DNA of 64,000 nt from JAEZHK01 sp040768845 (GTDB taxonomy: Bacteria; Bacillota; Clostridia; Christensenellales; Aristaeellaceae). Positions within the stretch are counted from its first letter, which is position 1; the number at the start of each line of letters is the position of its first letter. The DNA lies in contig JAXGME010000002.1 of NCBI GenBank assembly GCA_040768845.1, positions 434,001 to 498,000 on the forward strand, read 5' to 3'. A program made the translations under genes and the position numbers. The notes beneath the pieces are model-generated. The model searched no databases. It was not told the DNA's origin and saw only the letters and a list, made by a program, of their open reading frames with translations. Shown piece by piece: positions 38,369-47,046 of this stretch.

Positions 38369-40171
38369 GTGAAGTGCCCCGTGAAGAAGGCCGCCTCGTT
38401 TTTCGCCAACCTGTCGGTCCGAACCCGGCTGACGATGCTGTTTGTCCTGGTATCGCTGGTGCCCGTGTTCGTGATCGGCGCGATCTCGCTGGACGTGTCC
38501 TCGCGCACGATGCTGGAAAAGGGCGTGACCGACAGCCAGAGCCGGCTGGAGTTCATCGCCTACCGGGTGGATGAGATCATGCGCGAAAAACACCGGGACA
38601 CGCTGCTCGTGGCCTTCAACCCCTACGTGCGCGCCTATTTTGACACCGAGGCCCGGCAGGAGATGATCCCCTCGATGGTGGAAGACCAGGCGAGGCGGCA
38701 GATCATCCGGCTCTACAACAGCCAGGAGGCCAGCGCGGTGCTCTTTATCGGCGGCGGCGTGACGCTCCGGTACTCCGCGGACGCGTCGGTGGTGCAGCTT
38801 CTGCCCTCGGCGCCGGAACAACTGCCCGGCCCCGAGGACTTCCAGCTCTTCGACCTGTGGCAGGACGCCACGCTGGACGGCGGCGAGCGGGTGATCCCCT
38901 ATGTGCGCCAGGTGCTGGACCGGCACAACCGCCCGGCGGCGCTGATCCGGATCAACGTGCGCGAGAGCCTTTTCCGCAAGCTTTACCAGCCCTACGAGGA
39001 CGCCCGGGGCAGCCACTTCATGATCGTCAACGACCGGGGCACCATCCAGTCCTGCGCCGACGGCGCGTTCTACGGACAGAACCTCTTTGAGGCGCTGGGC
39101 TTTGACCGGGCCGCCCTCTCGGGCACCTCCGGCTCCGTGGACCTGGGCAGCCGGGTGCTGGTATTCCACCGGGACGCCACGCGCCGCCTCACCTACCTCG
39201 AGCTGATCCCGGAGGAAACGCTGAACGCGGGCTTCCGCCCGATCCTCACGATGACGCTGCTGGTGGCGCTTTTATGCATCGGGCTGTGCCTGCTCCTGGG
39301 CTCCATGATGTCCCGCAGCTTCATGAAGCCGCTGTACCGGCTGATCGGTCGCGTTTCCTCCTACGCGCCGGGCCAGCCCCAGGACCGCCCGCCCGTCAAA
39401 AACGAAATCGCGCTGCTGGACGACAAGTACGGCCAGATTCTGGAAAAGCTGGAGGATTCCATCCAGCAGTACTACGAGGAGCAGAAGAACAACCGGGAGG
39501 CGCAGATCCGCGCGCTGGAATTCCAGATCAACCCGCACTTTCTGTACAACACGCTGTCCACCATCATCTGGCTGATCGGCACCGGCGAGGACAAAAAGGC
39601 GATCCGCATCACCAAGGACCTGGCCTCCTTTTTCCGCATCAGCATCAGCCGCGGGCGCGACTTCATCCCGCTCAGGGAGCAGATCAAGCACATTGAACTC
39701 TACATCGGCATCCAGATGGCCCGCTACGAGGACTCCATCACCGTCTCCTACGACATGCCCGAGGACCTGATGGACTGCCTGACCCCCCGGCTGATCCTGC
39801 AGCCGCTGGTGGAGAACTCCATCATCCACGGCATGCAGGCCAGCGCCGCCAAGACCTGCCGCATCGCGCTCTCCGCCCGGGCGGATGGCGGTGACATCCT
39901 TTTGATGGTGCGCGACGACGGCGAGCGCGCCACAAGGGAAACCATCGAATCCATGAACCGCTTCCTGCACCACCGCACGGAGGCCCCCGCGCCGCCGGGC
40001 TACGGCATCGGCATTTCCAACGTCCACGACCGGGTGCGCATGTGCTTTGGCGAGGGCTACGGGCTCACCTTTGCCCGAGAGGGGCGCGAAACCGTCGCCA
40101 CGGTGCGGATCCGGCGCATCCCGCCCGGCACCGAAAGAAACGCCTGCGCCGCCGGGCCCAATCAGCCTTGA
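38369..40171 (+). CDS. YesM/LytS-type sensor histidine kinase
   Basis: The 600-residue sensor has two transmembrane helices (about 20-42 and 288-312) enclosing an extracellular sensing domain of about 245 residues. A HAMP-like linker, a short coiled coil (KLEDSIQQYYEEQKNNREAQ) and a His_kinase domain follow. The phosphorylated His is His390 in FQINPHFLYNTLS. The HATPase domain carries LVENSIIHGM and GYGIGISNVHDRV. The start is a GTG at 38369 with AAGGG 7 bases upstream. It is co-directional with the response regulator 17 bases on and lies before a sugar-type ABC importer, which it probably controls. Confidence 0.92.
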   Translation: MKCPVKKAASFFANLSVRTRLTMLFVLVSLVPVFVIGAISLDVSSRTMLEKGVTDSQSRLEFIAYRVDEIMREKHRDTLLVAFNPYVRAYFDTEARQEMIPSMVEDQARRQIIRLYNSQEASAVLFIGGGVTLRYSADASVVQLLPSAPEQLPGPEDFQLFDLWQDATLDGGERVIPYVRQVLDRHNRPAALIRINVRESLFRKLYQPYEDARGSHFMIVNDRGTIQSCADGAFYGQNLFEALGFDRAALSGTSGSVDLGSRVLVFHRDATRRLTYLELIPEETLNAGFRPILTMTLLVALLCIGLCLLLGSMMSRSFMKPLYRLIGRVSSYAPGQPQDRPPVKNEIALLDDKYGQILEKLEDSIQQYYEEQKNNREAQIRALEFQINPHFLYNTLSTIIWLIGTGEDKKAIRITKDLASFFRISISRGRDFIPLREQIKHIELYIGIQMARYEDSITVSYDMPEDLMDCLTPRLILQPLVENSIIHGMQASAAKTCRIALSARADGGDILLMVRDDGERATRETIESMNRFLHHRTEAPAPPGYGIGISNVHDRVRMCFGEGYGLTFAREGRETVATVRIRRIPPGTERNACAAGPNQP

Positions 40172-40188
40172 CACGGGAGGAATTCCGC

Positions 40189-40935
40189 ATGTTTACCATG
40201 CTGGTGGTGGACGACGAGCGCCTGCTGGCCGAGGGCATGCGCGGCATCATCGATGAAACCGGCCTTTTCCAGACCTTCACCGCCCAGAGCGGCGCCCAGG
40301 CGCTGGCCGTGCTGGACAGCCGCCGCATCGACGCCATGCTGCTGGACATCGCCATGCCCGAGATGAACGGCATCGAACTGATGAAGCGCCTGGGGAGCCG
40401 GCCGGACCGGCCCGCCACCATCATCATCAGCGGGTACGACGAATTCGACTACGCCAAGCAGGCCCTGAGCTACGGCGCGGTGGACTACGTGCTCAAGCCT
40501 GTGGACCAGGACGACGTGCGCGCCATGGCCCGGCGTCTCCACGCGCTGGCCTCCGAGCGGGAGTCCCGGGAGCGGCTCATCCGCAGCGCCATGGCGGACC
40601 AGAGCGCGCCGCCGGCCCCCCGCTCCGTGGCGGAGCAGGCGCGCCAGGCCATCGACCGCGGCTACGCCAGCCCCAAGCTGAGCGTCCACCGCCTGTCGGC
40701 GACGCTGGGCTACTCTCCCAACTACCTGGGCAACGCCTTCAAGCGCGCCTTCGGCATGTCCATCGCGGACTACATCGGCCGCACCCGCGTCGCGGAAGCC
40801 AAGCGGCTGATGGACCAGACCGATCTGATGATCTACGAAATTGCCTTCCGGGTGGGCTTTGAGGACCAGCACTACTTCAGCCGCACCTTCAAAAAGTACG
40901 CGGGCGTCACGCCTTCGGAATACCGCCGCCGATGA
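40189..40935 (+). CDS. YesN-type AraC-family response regulator
   Basis: The 248-residue regulator has a receiver domain with phospho-acceptor Asp53 (MLLDIAMPEMNG), an acidic pocket (VVDDERLL) and the Lys in YVLKPVDQDDV. The C-terminal AraC DNA-binding domain has two helix-turn-helices (LSATLGYSPNYLGNAFKRAF, IYEIAFRVGFEDQHYFSRTF). The ATG follows GGGAGG at 8 bases. It is shorter than many YesN proteins because the linker is minimal. The kinase gene directly precedes it. The importer operon 140 bases downstream is the obvious target. Confidence 0.93.
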   Translation: MFTMLVVDDERLLAEGMRGIIDETGLFQTFTAQSGAQALAVLDSRRIDAMLLDIAMPEMNGIELMKRLGSRPDRPATIIISGYDEFDYAKQALSYGAVDYVLKPVDQDDVRAMARRLHALASERESRERLIRSAMADQSAPPAPRSVAEQARQAIDRGYASPKLSVHRLSATLGYSPNYLGNAFKRAFGMSIADYIGRTRVAEAKRLMDQTDLMIYEIAFRVGFEDQHYFSRTFKKYAGVTPSEYRRR

Positions 40936-40983
40936 GGGCCGCATCGTTGATTTTTCCACCAAATGCTTTGATATTTATATTCC

Positions 40984-41038
40984 GTCACAGCCAATGAATA
41001 GATACTATAAAACGGTAGGGTGCCAATTGGCCCTATCG
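40984..41038 (+). promoter_or_regulatory. Promoter and operator-like palindrome of the sugar ABC operon
   Basis: A GTCACA (40984-40989) and TATAAA (41006-41011) pair with a 16-base spacer lies in an unusually AT-rich stretch. It is followed at once by a 26-base imperfect palindrome (41013-41038, arms CGGTAGGG and CCCTATCG with one mismatch) centred on CCAATTGG. This position would cover the transcription start. It suggests either a repressor site or a start-site hairpin. Confidence 0.5.
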
Positions 41039-41076
41039 TTCAAATTATTGTGTTTTCAGGAAATGGGGGCGGCGGC

Positions 41077-42573
41077 ATGGCGGACGGCGGCGTGTTCCTC
41101 CGGCTGGAGAACGTATCCAAGACCTTTCCGGGCGTCAACGCGCTTTCGGGCGTGGGTTTTGACGTCCGCCGGGGCGAAGTACACGCGCTGATCGGGGAAA
41201 ACGGCGCCGGCAAGTCGACCTTGATCAAAGTGCTGACCGGCGTCTATCAGCCGGACCCCGGCGCGGTGATTGAAGTCGAGGGCCGGCGCGTCGAGAGCCT
41301 GACGGCGCTGGACGCGATGCGCAGCGGCATCATCGCGATCTATCAGGATTTTTCCCTCTTCCCCACGCTTTCGGTGAAGGAGAACATCGCCTTTACCGAG
41401 CAGATTGAAAAGCGCAACCGCCTGGTGGACTGGCGCGCCATGGAGCGCACCGCCCGCGAGGCGCTGGAGAGCCTGGGGGTGAGCATCGACCTGCGCGCCC
41501 GCGCCAACACGCTGTCCACGGCCAAGCAGCAGCTGGTGGCCATCGCCCGGGCGCTGGTGTACGACGCGAAGCTGCTGGTGATGGACGAGCCCACGTCGGC
41601 GCTGTCCTCCGGCGAGGTGGAGGCGCTGTTCAAGATCGTGCGCACGCTGCGCGACCGGGGCATGGCGATCATCTTCATCAGCCACAAGCTGGACGAGCTG
41701 TTCCGCATTGCCGACCGCATGACTGTACTGCGGGACGGCCGCCTCATCGGCACCGCCCCTGCCGCCGAGATGGACCGCAAAAAACTGATCTCGATGATGG
41801 TGGGCCGGGAGATCAGCGACGAGCGCCTGGCCGGAAAGGGCGCGGGCGACGTGGTGCTGGAGGTCAAAAACATCTCCAAAAAGGGCAACTACCAGAACGT
41901 ATCCTTCAAGCTGCGCCGGGGCGAGGTGCTGGGGATCACCGGCCTCGTGGGTGCGGGCCGCACGGAAACGGTATTGTCCCTCTTCGGCCTGAACCCGCCG
42001 GACAGCGGCGAGATCTTCCTCGAGGGCAAAAAGGTGCTGCCGCGCTCGCCCGCCGAGGCCAAAAAGCTGGGCATCGCCTTCGTGCCCGAATCCCGGCAGA
42101 CCGAGGGGCTTGTAATGCAGCAGGACGCCGAGGGCAACCTGACACTGCCCATCCTCACCTCCTTTGCCAACCGCTTCGGCATCATCGACTTCCGCCGGCG
42201 CAGAACCCGCGCCCAGGAGATGATCAAGCAGCTGGGCGTGCGGCCCCCCTATCCCCACATGCAGGCCATGAAGTTCTCCGGCGGCAACCAGCAGAAGATC
42301 GTGGTGGCCAAGTGGCTGGCCACCAGCCCCAAGGTGCTGATCGTGGATGAGCCCACCAACGGCATCGACGTGGGCGCCAAGAGCGAGATCCACCGGCTGC
42401 TGCGGGATCTGGCGGACTCGGGCATCGCGGTGATCATGGTTTCCAGCGAGCTTCCGGAGATCTTTTCCATCTCCGACCGGATCCTCGTCATGCGGCGGGG
42501 CCGCGTAACCGGCGAATTTGACGGCGCCGCCGCCACCCAGGAAATGCTGATGGAAAAGGCGGTCCTCGCCTGA
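41077..42573 (+). CDS. Sugar-type ABC transporter ATP-binding protein (two NBDs, RbsA/MglA family)
   Basis: The 498-residue protein carries two ATPase cassettes. The first has Walker A GENGAGKST, a signature variant STAKQQLVAIARAL and Walker B LLVMDEPTSALSS. The second has a degenerate Walker A GLVGAGRTE, signature FSGGNQQKIVVAKWL and Walker B VLIVDEPTNGID, exactly as in RbsA/MglA/LsrA. The ATG at 41077 lies after a G-rich stretch and a weak binding site; other upstream ATGs are out of frame. It is followed by two permease genes and a binding-protein gene. Confidence 0.93.
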   Translation: MADGGVFLRLENVSKTFPGVNALSGVGFDVRRGEVHALIGENGAGKSTLIKVLTGVYQPDPGAVIEVEGRRVESLTALDAMRSGIIAIYQDFSLFPTLSVKENIAFTEQIEKRNRLVDWRAMERTAREALESLGVSIDLRARANTLSTAKQQLVAIARALVYDAKLLVMDEPTSALSSGEVEALFKIVRTLRDRGMAIIFISHKLDELFRIADRMTVLRDGRLIGTAPAAEMDRKKLISMMVGREISDERLAGKGAGDVVLEVKNISKKGNYQNVSFKLRRGEVLGITGLVGAGRTETVLSLFGLNPPDSGEIFLEGKKVLPRSPAEAKKLGIAFVPESRQTEGLVMQQDAEGNLTLPILTSFANRFGIIDFRRRRTRAQEMIKQLGVRPPYPHMQAMKFSGGNQQKIVVAKWLATSPKVLIVDEPTNGIDVGAKSEIHRLLRDLADSGIAVIMVSSELPEIFSISDRILVMRRGRVTGEFDGAAATQEMLMEKAVLA

Positions 42574-42653
42574 TGCGGCGGCCGGCCACACCGCGGCGGA
42601 GCGCCCCGCGCCCCCGCTCCCTTACAACGCGATCCTGAAAAGGAGGGTTCCGC

Positions 42654-43691
42654 TTGACCGACCGCCTGAAGCGGCTGATGGGCCAGAAGGAGATTTCCGT
42701 CGGCGCGATGCTCCTGGGCGTCATGCTGATCTCATGGCTTTTCAACCCCACGTTTCTCTCCTTCGAGAACCTGATGGACGTGCTCAAGTCCAACGCGGTA
42801 TTGGGCACCTGCGCCATGGGCATGCTGCTGATCATCATCACCGGCGGCATAGACGTATCCATCGGCTCGCAGCTGGCGCTGGTGACGGTTCTCACCGGCC
42901 AGATCATGAACCGCACCGGCTTTGACAACCTGCTGCTGATCTACCTTCTGGGCATCGCCATCGGCGGCGCGGTGGGGCTTCTCAACGGGCTGATGGTGGC
43001 GCGGCTGAAGCTCCCGGCCATCATCGCCACGCTGGGCATGGCCTCTGTGATCGACGGCTTTTTGCGCTACTACACCAACGGCACCTGGATCAACCAGCTT
43101 CCGCAGAAGATTATTGACTTCGGCCTGGTGAAGTTCTTCTCCTTCCGCAACCCGAACGGCTCCGAAATCGGCGTGCCGGTGCAGTTTCTGCTGTTCCTCG
43201 TGGCGATGCTGGTCACCTGGTTTCTCATCAAGCGCACGATGCTGGGCCGCTCCGTCATGGCGATGGGCTCGAGCCCCGTCTCCGCCCAGCGGGCGGGCCT
43301 CAACAACAAGCGCCTGACGGTGTTTGCCTACGCCTTCTCCGGCATGATGGCGGGCTTTGCGGCCATCACCTACACTTCCATCATGAAGTCGGTGGACCCC
43401 AACGCCTTCCTGGGCTATGAGATGAACGTCATCGGCGCGGTGGTGCTGGGCGGCGCGCTTTTGACCGGTGGCTCCGGCTCCGTCACCGGCACCTTCCTGG
43501 GCGTGATGCTCTTCGCCTTCATCTCCAACGGCCTGACGCTGGCGCGGATATCCACCTACTGGCAGTCCATCGTCGTGGGCACGATCATCCTGATCGCGGT
43601 CAGCTTGGACATGGTCAAGCTCCGGCGCGAGGAGCGGCGGCAGACCAAGGTGGACATCGATACCTCGCTGGACGGAAGGGAGGGCGCCTGA
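42654..43691 (+). CDS. Sugar-type ABC transporter permease 1 (RbsC/LsrC family)
   Basis: The 345-residue protein has eight to ten hydrophobic helices and the BPD_transp_2 signature blocks: MGMLLIIITGGIDVSIGSQL, KLPAIIATLGMASVIDGFL, and MNVIGAVVLGGALLTGGSGS. The start is a TTG at 42654 with AAAAGGAGGG 7 bases upstream. The stop overlaps the next permease start (TGATG). It pairs with the second permease to form the membrane channel. Confidence 0.92.
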   Translation: MTDRLKRLMGQKEISVGAMLLGVMLISWLFNPTFLSFENLMDVLKSNAVLGTCAMGMLLIIITGGIDVSIGSQLALVTVLTGQIMNRTGFDNLLLIYLLGIAIGGAVGLLNGLMVARLKLPAIIATLGMASVIDGFLRYYTNGTWINQLPQKIIDFGLVKFFSFRNPNGSEIGVPVQFLLFLVAMLVTWFLIKRTMLGRSVMAMGSSPVSAQRAGLNNKRLTVFAYAFSGMMAGFAAITYTSIMKSVDPNAFLGYEMNVIGAVVLGGALLTGGSGSVTGTFLGVMLFAFISNGLTLARISTYWQSIVVGTIILIAVSLDMVKLRREERRQTKVDIDTSLDGREGA

Positions 43692-44683
43692 TGGAACACG
43701 TGCGCGAACACCTCACCCGCAACAAAAACCAGTACTTCCTGCTGGCGCTGCTCCTTGTGCTGATCGCGGTGATGTCGCTTCTGGCGCCGGGCAAATTTCT
43801 CAGCGTGCGCAACTTCAAGAACATGGGCTTTCAGATGGCGGAGTTCGGCATTCTGGCCATCGGGATGAGCGTGGTCATCATGACGGGCGGCATCAACCTG
43901 TCGCTGGTGAATTCGGCCATGCTGTCGGCCATCGTGGGCGCGTTTCTGATGCGCACGATGAACGAGGCCGGCGGCATCCCGGACCTTATCATCATCGCGG
44001 CGGGCATCGCGGCGGTGATGGCGGTGTCGGTTGTGTGCGGCATGGTCAACGGCTACTTCGTGGCCTACGTGGGGGTGGCCTCGCTCCTGGTCACGCTGGG
44101 CACCCAGACGGTGTTCAACGGCATCTCCCTCAACGTCACCCGCGGATCGGGCATTTCGGGCTTTCCCACGCTGTTCCAACGCATCGGCGCGGGCTCAATC
44201 GCCAACTTTCCCTATACGATGATGGTCTACATCGCGGTGATCCTCCTGGCCTATTTCATGGTGGAGCGCACCCCCTGGGGCGTGAGCATCTACATGGTGG
44301 GCGGCAACGAAAAGGCCACCCGCTTCAGCGGCATCAACACGCGGGCGGTGCTGATGAAGGTGTACATCTTCTCCTCGATCATGGCGGGCATCGCGGGCAT
44401 CCTGATGGTGTCGCGCTACAATTCCGCCCGCGCCGACTACGGCTCCAGCTACACGCTGCAGGCGGTGGCGGCCACGGTGCTGGGCGGCACGGACATCAAC
44501 GGCGGCAGCGGACACGTGCTGGGCACGGTCACGGCCGTAGCCATCCTGCAGGTGGTGTCCTCGGGCTTCAACATCATCGGCATCAACCGCAACATCACCG
44601 ACATCGTCACCGGGCTGATCCTGGTAACGGTGCTGTCCATCAACTTCCTCGCGGCGCGGGAGCGCCGTGCCAAAAAGGCCTGA
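43691..44683 (+). CDS. Sugar-type ABC transporter permease 2 (RbsC/LsrD family)
   Basis: The 330-residue permease has the same BPD_transp_2 layout: GMSVVIMTGGINLSLVNSAM, YVGVASLLVTLGTQTVFNGI, and LQAVAATVLGGTDINGGSGH. It is a paralogue of permease 1, so the channel is a heterodimer as in the AI-2 (LsrCD) and rhamnose importers, whereas ribose systems use one permease. The ATG overlaps the previous stop by one base. The binding-protein gene begins 72 bases later. Confidence 0.92.
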   Translation: MEHVREHLTRNKNQYFLLALLLVLIAVMSLLAPGKFLSVRNFKNMGFQMAEFGILAIGMSVVIMTGGINLSLVNSAMLSAIVGAFLMRTMNEAGGIPDLIIIAAGIAAVMAVSVVCGMVNGYFVAYVGVASLLVTLGTQTVFNGISLNVTRGSGISGFPTLFQRIGAGSIANFPYTMMVYIAVILLAYFMVERTPWGVSIYMVGGNEKATRFSGINTRAVLMKVYIFSSIMAGIAGILMVSRYNSARADYGSSYTLQAVAATVLGGTDINGGSGHVLGTVTAVAILQVVSSGFNIIGINRNITDIVTGLILVTVLSINFLAARERRAKKA

Positions 44684-44755
44684 CGCTGGATTTCTCAGCC
44701 CGGCCCCCGGGCAGCCCGGGCTGTGGAACGGGATAAACATAAAGGAGTGACTCGC

Positions 44756-45727
44756 ATGAAGAAGGTTCTCTCCCTCGTCCTCATGCTCTGCCTGGTTCTC
44801 TCCGTCGCTGCCAGCGCGGAAACCATCGTGGTCATGCCCAAGCTGGTGGGCATCCCCTACTTCAACGCCTCGGAAGTCGGCGCGCTGGAAGCGGGCAAGG
44901 AACTGGGCATCGAAGTCATCTACACCGGCCCCACCGAAGGCGACGCCGCCCAGCAGGTGCAGATGATCGAGGACCTTTTGATCCGCGGCATCGACAGCCT
45001 GGCCATCGCCCCCAACGATCCCGACGCGGTCTCCCCCGTGCTGCAGAAGTGCGCGGAAGAGGGCGTGCTGGTCGTCGACTGGGACACCACCGCCAAGGGC
45101 GACGACGTGAAGTACTCCATCCATCAGATCGACGACAAGGCCTATGGCGAGTTCATCTGGGATAAGCTCGTGGAGGCCATGGGCACCGATTCCGGCGAGT
45201 ACGCCATCGTGACCGGCTACCTGACGGCCGCCAACCTCAACACCTGGATCAACTACGGCCTCGAATACGCCAAGACCAAGTACCCCGACCTCAAGCTGGT
45301 CACCGATCCGGTGCCCTCCGACGAATCCGCCCAGGAAGCCTACACCCAGACGCTGGCGCTTCTGGCCGCCTATCCGGACCTGAAGGGCATCGTGGGCGTA
45401 TCCACCCCCGCCCCCATCGGCGCGGCGATGGCCATCCAGGAGAAGGGCCTGCAGGACAAGGTCGCGGTCGTCGGCTCCTCCATGCCCACGGACTCCGCCC
45501 CCTACCTGAAGGACGGCTCGCTGGACTTCGGCATCCTGTGGGATCCCGGCATGCTGGGCAAGCTGACCGTGTACGTGGCCCACTATGAGCTGAACGGCAC
45601 CAAGATCGAGAACGGCATGGAAGTCCCCGGCGTGGGCGCCATCACGCTGCTGGACGACGGCAAGACCATCATCATGGGGCCCCCGTCCGTCTGGACCGCC
45701 GAGAACGTGGACCAGTTCAATTTCTAA
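44756..45727 (+). CDS. Periplasmic-binding-type sugar/AI-2 ABC transporter substrate-binding protein
   Basis: The 323-residue exported protein has a signal peptide (MKKVLSLVLMLCLVLSVAAS) and a type I binding-protein fold. VMPKLVGIPYFNASEVGALE, GPTEGDAAQQVQMIEDLL and VVDWDT resemble LsrB (AI-2) and RhaS (rhamnose) proteins more than RbsB. No lipobox is evident. The ATG at 44756 has AAAGGAG 8 bases upstream. It is the last gene of the importer and is followed by a strong terminator. The ligand cannot be fixed from sequence alone. Confidence 0.9.
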   Translation: MKKVLSLVLMLCLVLSVAASAETIVVMPKLVGIPYFNASEVGALEAGKELGIEVIYTGPTEGDAAQQVQMIEDLLIRGIDSLAIAPNDPDAVSPVLQKCAEEGVLVVDWDTTAKGDDVKYSIHQIDDKAYGEFIWDKLVEAMGTDSGEYAIVTGYLTAANLNTWINYGLEYAKTKYPDLKLVTDPVPSDESAQEAYTQTLALLAAYPDLKGIVGVSTPAPIGAAMAIQEKGLQDKVAVVGSSMPTDSAPYLKDGSLDFGILWDPGMLGKLTVYVAHYELNGTKIENGMEVPGVGAITLLDDGKTIIMGPPSVWTAENVDQFNF

Positions 45728-45744
45728 ATTTCTTCGCAAGGAAA

Positions 45745-45792
45745 GCCGCGCGCGGATTGCTGCCCGATCCGCGCGCGGCCTCTTTTTCTTTT
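45745..45792 (+). terminator. Rho-independent terminator of the sugar ABC operon
   Basis: A perfect 13-bp stem (45745-45757/45767-45779, GCCGCGCGCGGAT) is followed by CTCTTTTTCTTTT. It probably also limits convergent transcription from the prd cluster. Confidence 0.9.
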
Positions 45793-45796
45793 GGGC

Positions 45797-47017
45797 TCAG
45801 GCTTCGCCGCAGGCCTCCCGGACCGCGGCTTCGAGAATGGCCGCCGCCCGGTCGCAGTCCGCCGCCGTCACGATGAGCGGCGGCACCATGCGAATCACGC
45901 GGTCGCCGATGAGCGTTACGAGAAGGCGCCGGTCGGTGCAGCCGTGCTTGATCGCCCGGCCCAGCGGGGCGTCAAACTCCACCCCCACCAAAAGGCCCTT
46001 GCCGCGGACCTCCTTTACGTGGGGCAGCGCCTTCAGCCGCTCCATGAAGTAGGCGCCCACCGCGGCGGCGCGGCCGGCGAAGTCTCCGTCCAGCATTTCG
46101 GTGACGGCCGCCAGCGACGCCGCGCAGCACACGGGGTTGCCGCCGTAGGTGGTGCCGTGGGCGCCGGCGGAAAAGGCGGAAGCGGCCTCGGCAGAGGCGC
46201 AGACGGCGCTGATGGGCATGCCGCCGCCCATGGCTTTGGCCATGGTGAGGATGTCCGGCTTCACGCCGTAGTGCATGAAGGCCATGACCTTCCCGGTGCG
46301 GCACCAACCGGTCTGGATCTCGTCCAGCAAGAGGAGCAGCCCCTTCTCGTCGCAAAGCGCCCGGAGGCCCTTCAAAAATTCCTCCGTGGCGGGCACCACG
46401 CCCCCCTCCCCCTGCACCGGCTCCACCATAATGGCGATGGTATTCTCCGTCACCGCGGCGCGGAAGGAATCGAGGTCGTTGAATTCGGCGTAGGTAAAGC
46501 CTGGCAGCATGGGTTTAAAGCCCCGCTGGCAGGCGTTGTCCGGCTGGCCGGTGGCGCTCAGCGCGCCGTAGGTGCGGCCGTGGAAGCTGTTTTTTGCGGT
46601 CACAATGTGATATTTTTCCGGCCCGTATTTTTCGGTGCCGACCTTGCGCGCCATCTTGATCATGGCCTCGTTGGCCTCGGTGCCGGTGCTTTGAAAAAAA
46701 ATCTTGTCCATGCCCACCGCGGTGCAGATCTTCTCGGCCAGCAGCGCCTGGGGCAGGGTGTAGGGGTAGTTGAAGGTGTGGATCACATCCCCCGCCTGAT
46801 CCCGGACGGCGGCGACCACCGCATCGTTGCAGCTGCCCACGGAGTTGACCGCGATGCCGCCGTAAAAGTCCAGGTACGCCTCGCCCGTCTCGTCGTATAG
46901 ATACATGCCCTTGGCGCGCTCGCACACGAAATCAAAGCGCTCGTAGGTGTCGATCATGTAGGTTTTGACGAGGGCCTTTACGTCCGCCGCGGTCAGGTTC
47001 CGGTCCCTGAGTTTCAT
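45797..47017 (-). CDS. Class III PLP aminotransferase (acetylornithine/GABA type)
   Basis: The 406-residue enzyme has the class III signature LLLLLDEIQTGWCRTGKVMA and PLP-binding Lys261 in LTMAKAMGGGMP. The phosphate-cup block is FFQSTGTEANEAMIKMAR, and HGTTYGGNPVCCAASLAAV follows. Candidates are ornithine, 4-aminobutyrate or 5-aminovalerate aminotransferase. It is the last gene of the prd operon, 29 bases after proline racemase. Because 5-aminovalerate is the product of D-proline reductase, that substrate is attractive, though ornithine would also fit proline metabolism. The ATG follows GGGGGAG at 6 bases. Confidence 0.88.
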   Translation of the reverse strand: MKLRDRNLTAADVKALVKTYMIDTYERFDFVCERAKGMYLYDETGEAYLDFYGGIAVNSVGSCNDAVVAAVRDQAGDVIHTFNYPYTLPQALLAEKICTAVGMDKIFFQSTGTEANEAMIKMARKVGTEKYGPEKYHIVTAKNSFHGRTYGALSATGQPDNACQRGFKPMLPGFTYAEFNDLDSFRAAVTENTIAIMVEPVQGEGGVVPATEEFLKGLRALCDEKGLLLLLDEIQTGWCRTGKVMAFMHYGVKPDILTMAKAMGGGMPISAVCASAEAASAFSAGAHGTTYGGNPVCCAASLAAVTEMLDGDFAGRAAAVGAYFMERLKALPHVKEVRGKGLLVGVEFDAPLGRAIKHGCTDRRLLVTLIGDRVIRMVPPLIVTAADCDRAAAILEAAVREACGEA

Positions 47018-47046
47018 ACTCTCTCCCCCTCTTATGCCGGACAGGG

